Shown here: piece by piece, positions 62,691 to 64,000 of the stretch | How the letters are laid out: every line of letters begins with the position of its first letter | Position numbering within the stretch: position 1 is the first letter of the stretch | Assembly: GCA_029448655.1 (NCBI GenBank) | Contig: JACCLO010000001.1 | Location: 5,084,001 to 5,148,000, forward strand | Source: Wolfiporia cocos | Taxonomy: Eukaryota > Basidiomycota > Agaricomycetes > Polyporales > Phaeolaceae | DNA length: 64,000 nucleotides | Direction of reading: 5' to 3' | Position numbers and translations under genes: made by a program | Notes under the pieces: generated by a model | Databases searched by the model: none | Told to the model about the DNA's origin: nothing | What the model saw: only the letters and a program-made list of their open reading frames with translations

Positions 62691-63798
62691 TACGTATGGC
62701 TGATCCTTGCAATAGGCTTCAATGGAGGACAGTCGACATGAATCCGAATGCATTGATGAAAAAAGGAGATGTAAGTGCGGCCGTGCCAAGCAGCGTTAGG
62801 CGATCCCTCAGAATTGTGCGGTTCCTGCAGCGTTCTAATAGTGCATTAGCGATATGCGGCACAGACAAATGAGTTACATCGCCGGGTACATCTAGTAAAT
62901 GGAAACTAACGGGATCTTGTAGTACGAGCCGAGGTTCGGGGACTACAGGGACTACAGATCAGCCACTGGGAGATAACTCCACCCAGACAGTCAGTGCATT
63001 AAGAGCTCAGGCACTCAGGGTTCAGACCTTCAGCCCTGTGGGAGGGACTCGGCTGCTCACTCGGTGTGTGTTCAGATCTAGCACAAAATAAAGCGCCTAT
63101 AGAAAGTAATCTGACATCGGATTGAGGCGACGACCACGTTCATACGGCGCATTGTGAAGCTTAAGAAGCACATGACTGTCTCAGCTCCGGAAGCCCAGAA
63201 CTCCGAGACCTTATGCATTGCCCAAGGAGGTTAATTCCCGTATGGAGCGTGTTGTCAGCTGTCGAGAGCGTGGAAAGATTGACCGCCCATACCTTCGGGC
63301 GCTTGCCATCAGTTTCAGTCTCTTCGTCGACTTCATGTTGCAAGCAGGGTGAAGACTTGGAGTGTGGACAGATGTATGGTGGCCAAGATCAGAATGAGCA
63401 TGAAATGCAATCAGCAATGTGTATACCACATGTATTCAGACATCTTTGACATGTCATTGAGGTCAAATTATCAATACACATCATACTGTAGAAGTATTAA
63501 GCACAGTAGGCTGACTCGGAATGTTTTGGAGAGCAGGTGTTCACATAATATACTTGAGACACGAGGCCTACGCTCTCCAGCTCTCGGAGAGTCTTCGCAG
63601 GACGGCGGAACCCTACTCTAGAAATAGCATACAGGAGCTGTCCAGTGTCCATGTGTTGTACTCATAATACACGAAGCAGAGATAGCACCAGACCCGAGGG
63701 AATAAATACATCAGCATCTAATATGAACGAAAGGAGGTGTTAAAACGATATTGTACAGGGCTTAAGATGAATGTTGCATGACCTCGTTTGACACTGAG
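62691..63798. other. Intergenic, no convincing gene
   Basis: Only short overlapping frames without recognisable domains. Possibly the 3' flank of the dsRNA-binding gene at the right edge. Confidence 0.3.
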
Positions 63799-64000
63799 TT
63801 ACTCATTTCTTATATCAAACCGCCTACGCAGTGCAGATAGTGCTTGCGCTGCTGCATCCTCCCTGGCTGCAACCTTCGATGAAGCTTTTCCCATTCCACA
63901 TACCTCGTTATTGACTGAAGCAACGGAATATATCACCAGGTCAGCATGAGGAACCCACAAAAATGTATAGCTCACAAATTGCCGTTACTGTCCATTCCTG
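63799..64000 (-). CDS. dsRNA-binding-motif protein, 3' end only
   Basis: Partial gene entering from the right edge. Exon 63976-64000 reads QEWTVTAI. A 61-nt intron (63975-63915, GTGAGC...CTTCAG) keeps the frame, and the last exon runs to TAA at 63799-63801. The joined text gives the second half of a double-stranded-RNA-binding motif: an EWTVTA beta strand, then GMGKASSKVAAREDAAAQAL, the classic G.G.SK..A...AA..AL helix that contacts RNA. Such small DRBM proteins are common in Agaricomycetes; partner and role are unknown. Without splicing, the same strand hits a stop, so the intron is well supported. Confidence 0.75.

Overview
The window looks like a repeat-rich stretch of a basidiomycete (Agaricomycetes-type) genome. 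The evidence is short spliceosomal introns (48-61 nt in four cases), chromodomain-bearing Ty3/gypsy retrotransposons, a DUF6533-type membrane-protein pseudogene, an F-box gene, a queuosine-salvage (DUF2419) gene and a small dsRNA-binding-domain gene. There are no rRNA genes, CRISPR arrays or bacterial features. Roughly the first 55 kb is mostly transposable elements nested inside one another. The last 9 kb holds ordinary and decaying host genes.

Almost every insertion can be delimited by an exact target-site duplication (TSD). From 1 to 5.1 kb there is a partial LTR and a coding-less LTR retrotransposon (A, 1971-4510, TSD CAGAG) whose right LTR was hit by another solo LTR. From 5.1 to 20.6 kb one old 393-bp LTR (L) has been blown up to 15.5 kb by insertions: L contains short LTR F, F contains LTR E, E contains LTR D, and D contains the complete 10-kb chromovirus element 1 (6091-16089). 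L also contains a Tc1/mariner-like remnant M, which contains LTR G, which contains LTRs H and J, and J contains LTR I. Element B (20725-23100) is a second coding-less LTR element. From 23.3 to 30 kb further nested LTRs surround a long inverted-repeat (foldback) element R with 86-bp minisatellite arms.

From 30.4 to 33.9 kb two copies of a small element (X1, X2) flank a two-exon F-box gene. Each X copy has inverted arms carrying outward-facing tRNA-like Pol III promoters, identical termini and a 7-bp TSD. I consider this the most novel-looking unit. From 35.2 to 53.7 kb lies element 2, an older inverted copy of element 1, split in its RNase H region by element 3 (38459-46928), a second, very young chromovirus family.

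Elements 1/2 encode an unknown ORF1, Gag, and a Pol of protease, reverse transcriptase, RNase H, integrase and chromodomain, with a dUTPase at the extreme C-terminus. Element 3 encodes Gag and a Pol with the dUTPase between protease and reverse transcriptase, plus an extra zinc-knuckle ORF overlapping the end of pol. Four distinct LTR families here lack a tRNA-type primer-binding site. Instead, 11-12 nt just inside the 5' LTR are the exact reverse complement of a sequence about 33-35 nt downstream of the LTR TATA box, the signature of Tf1/sushi-type self-priming.

From 55.2 kb to the end there is a truncated and a broken copy of a DUF6533 gene, the complete four-exon queuosine-salvage gene between them, a segment duplicated from the flanks of element 2, and at the edge the 3' end of a dsRNA-binding-motif gene.
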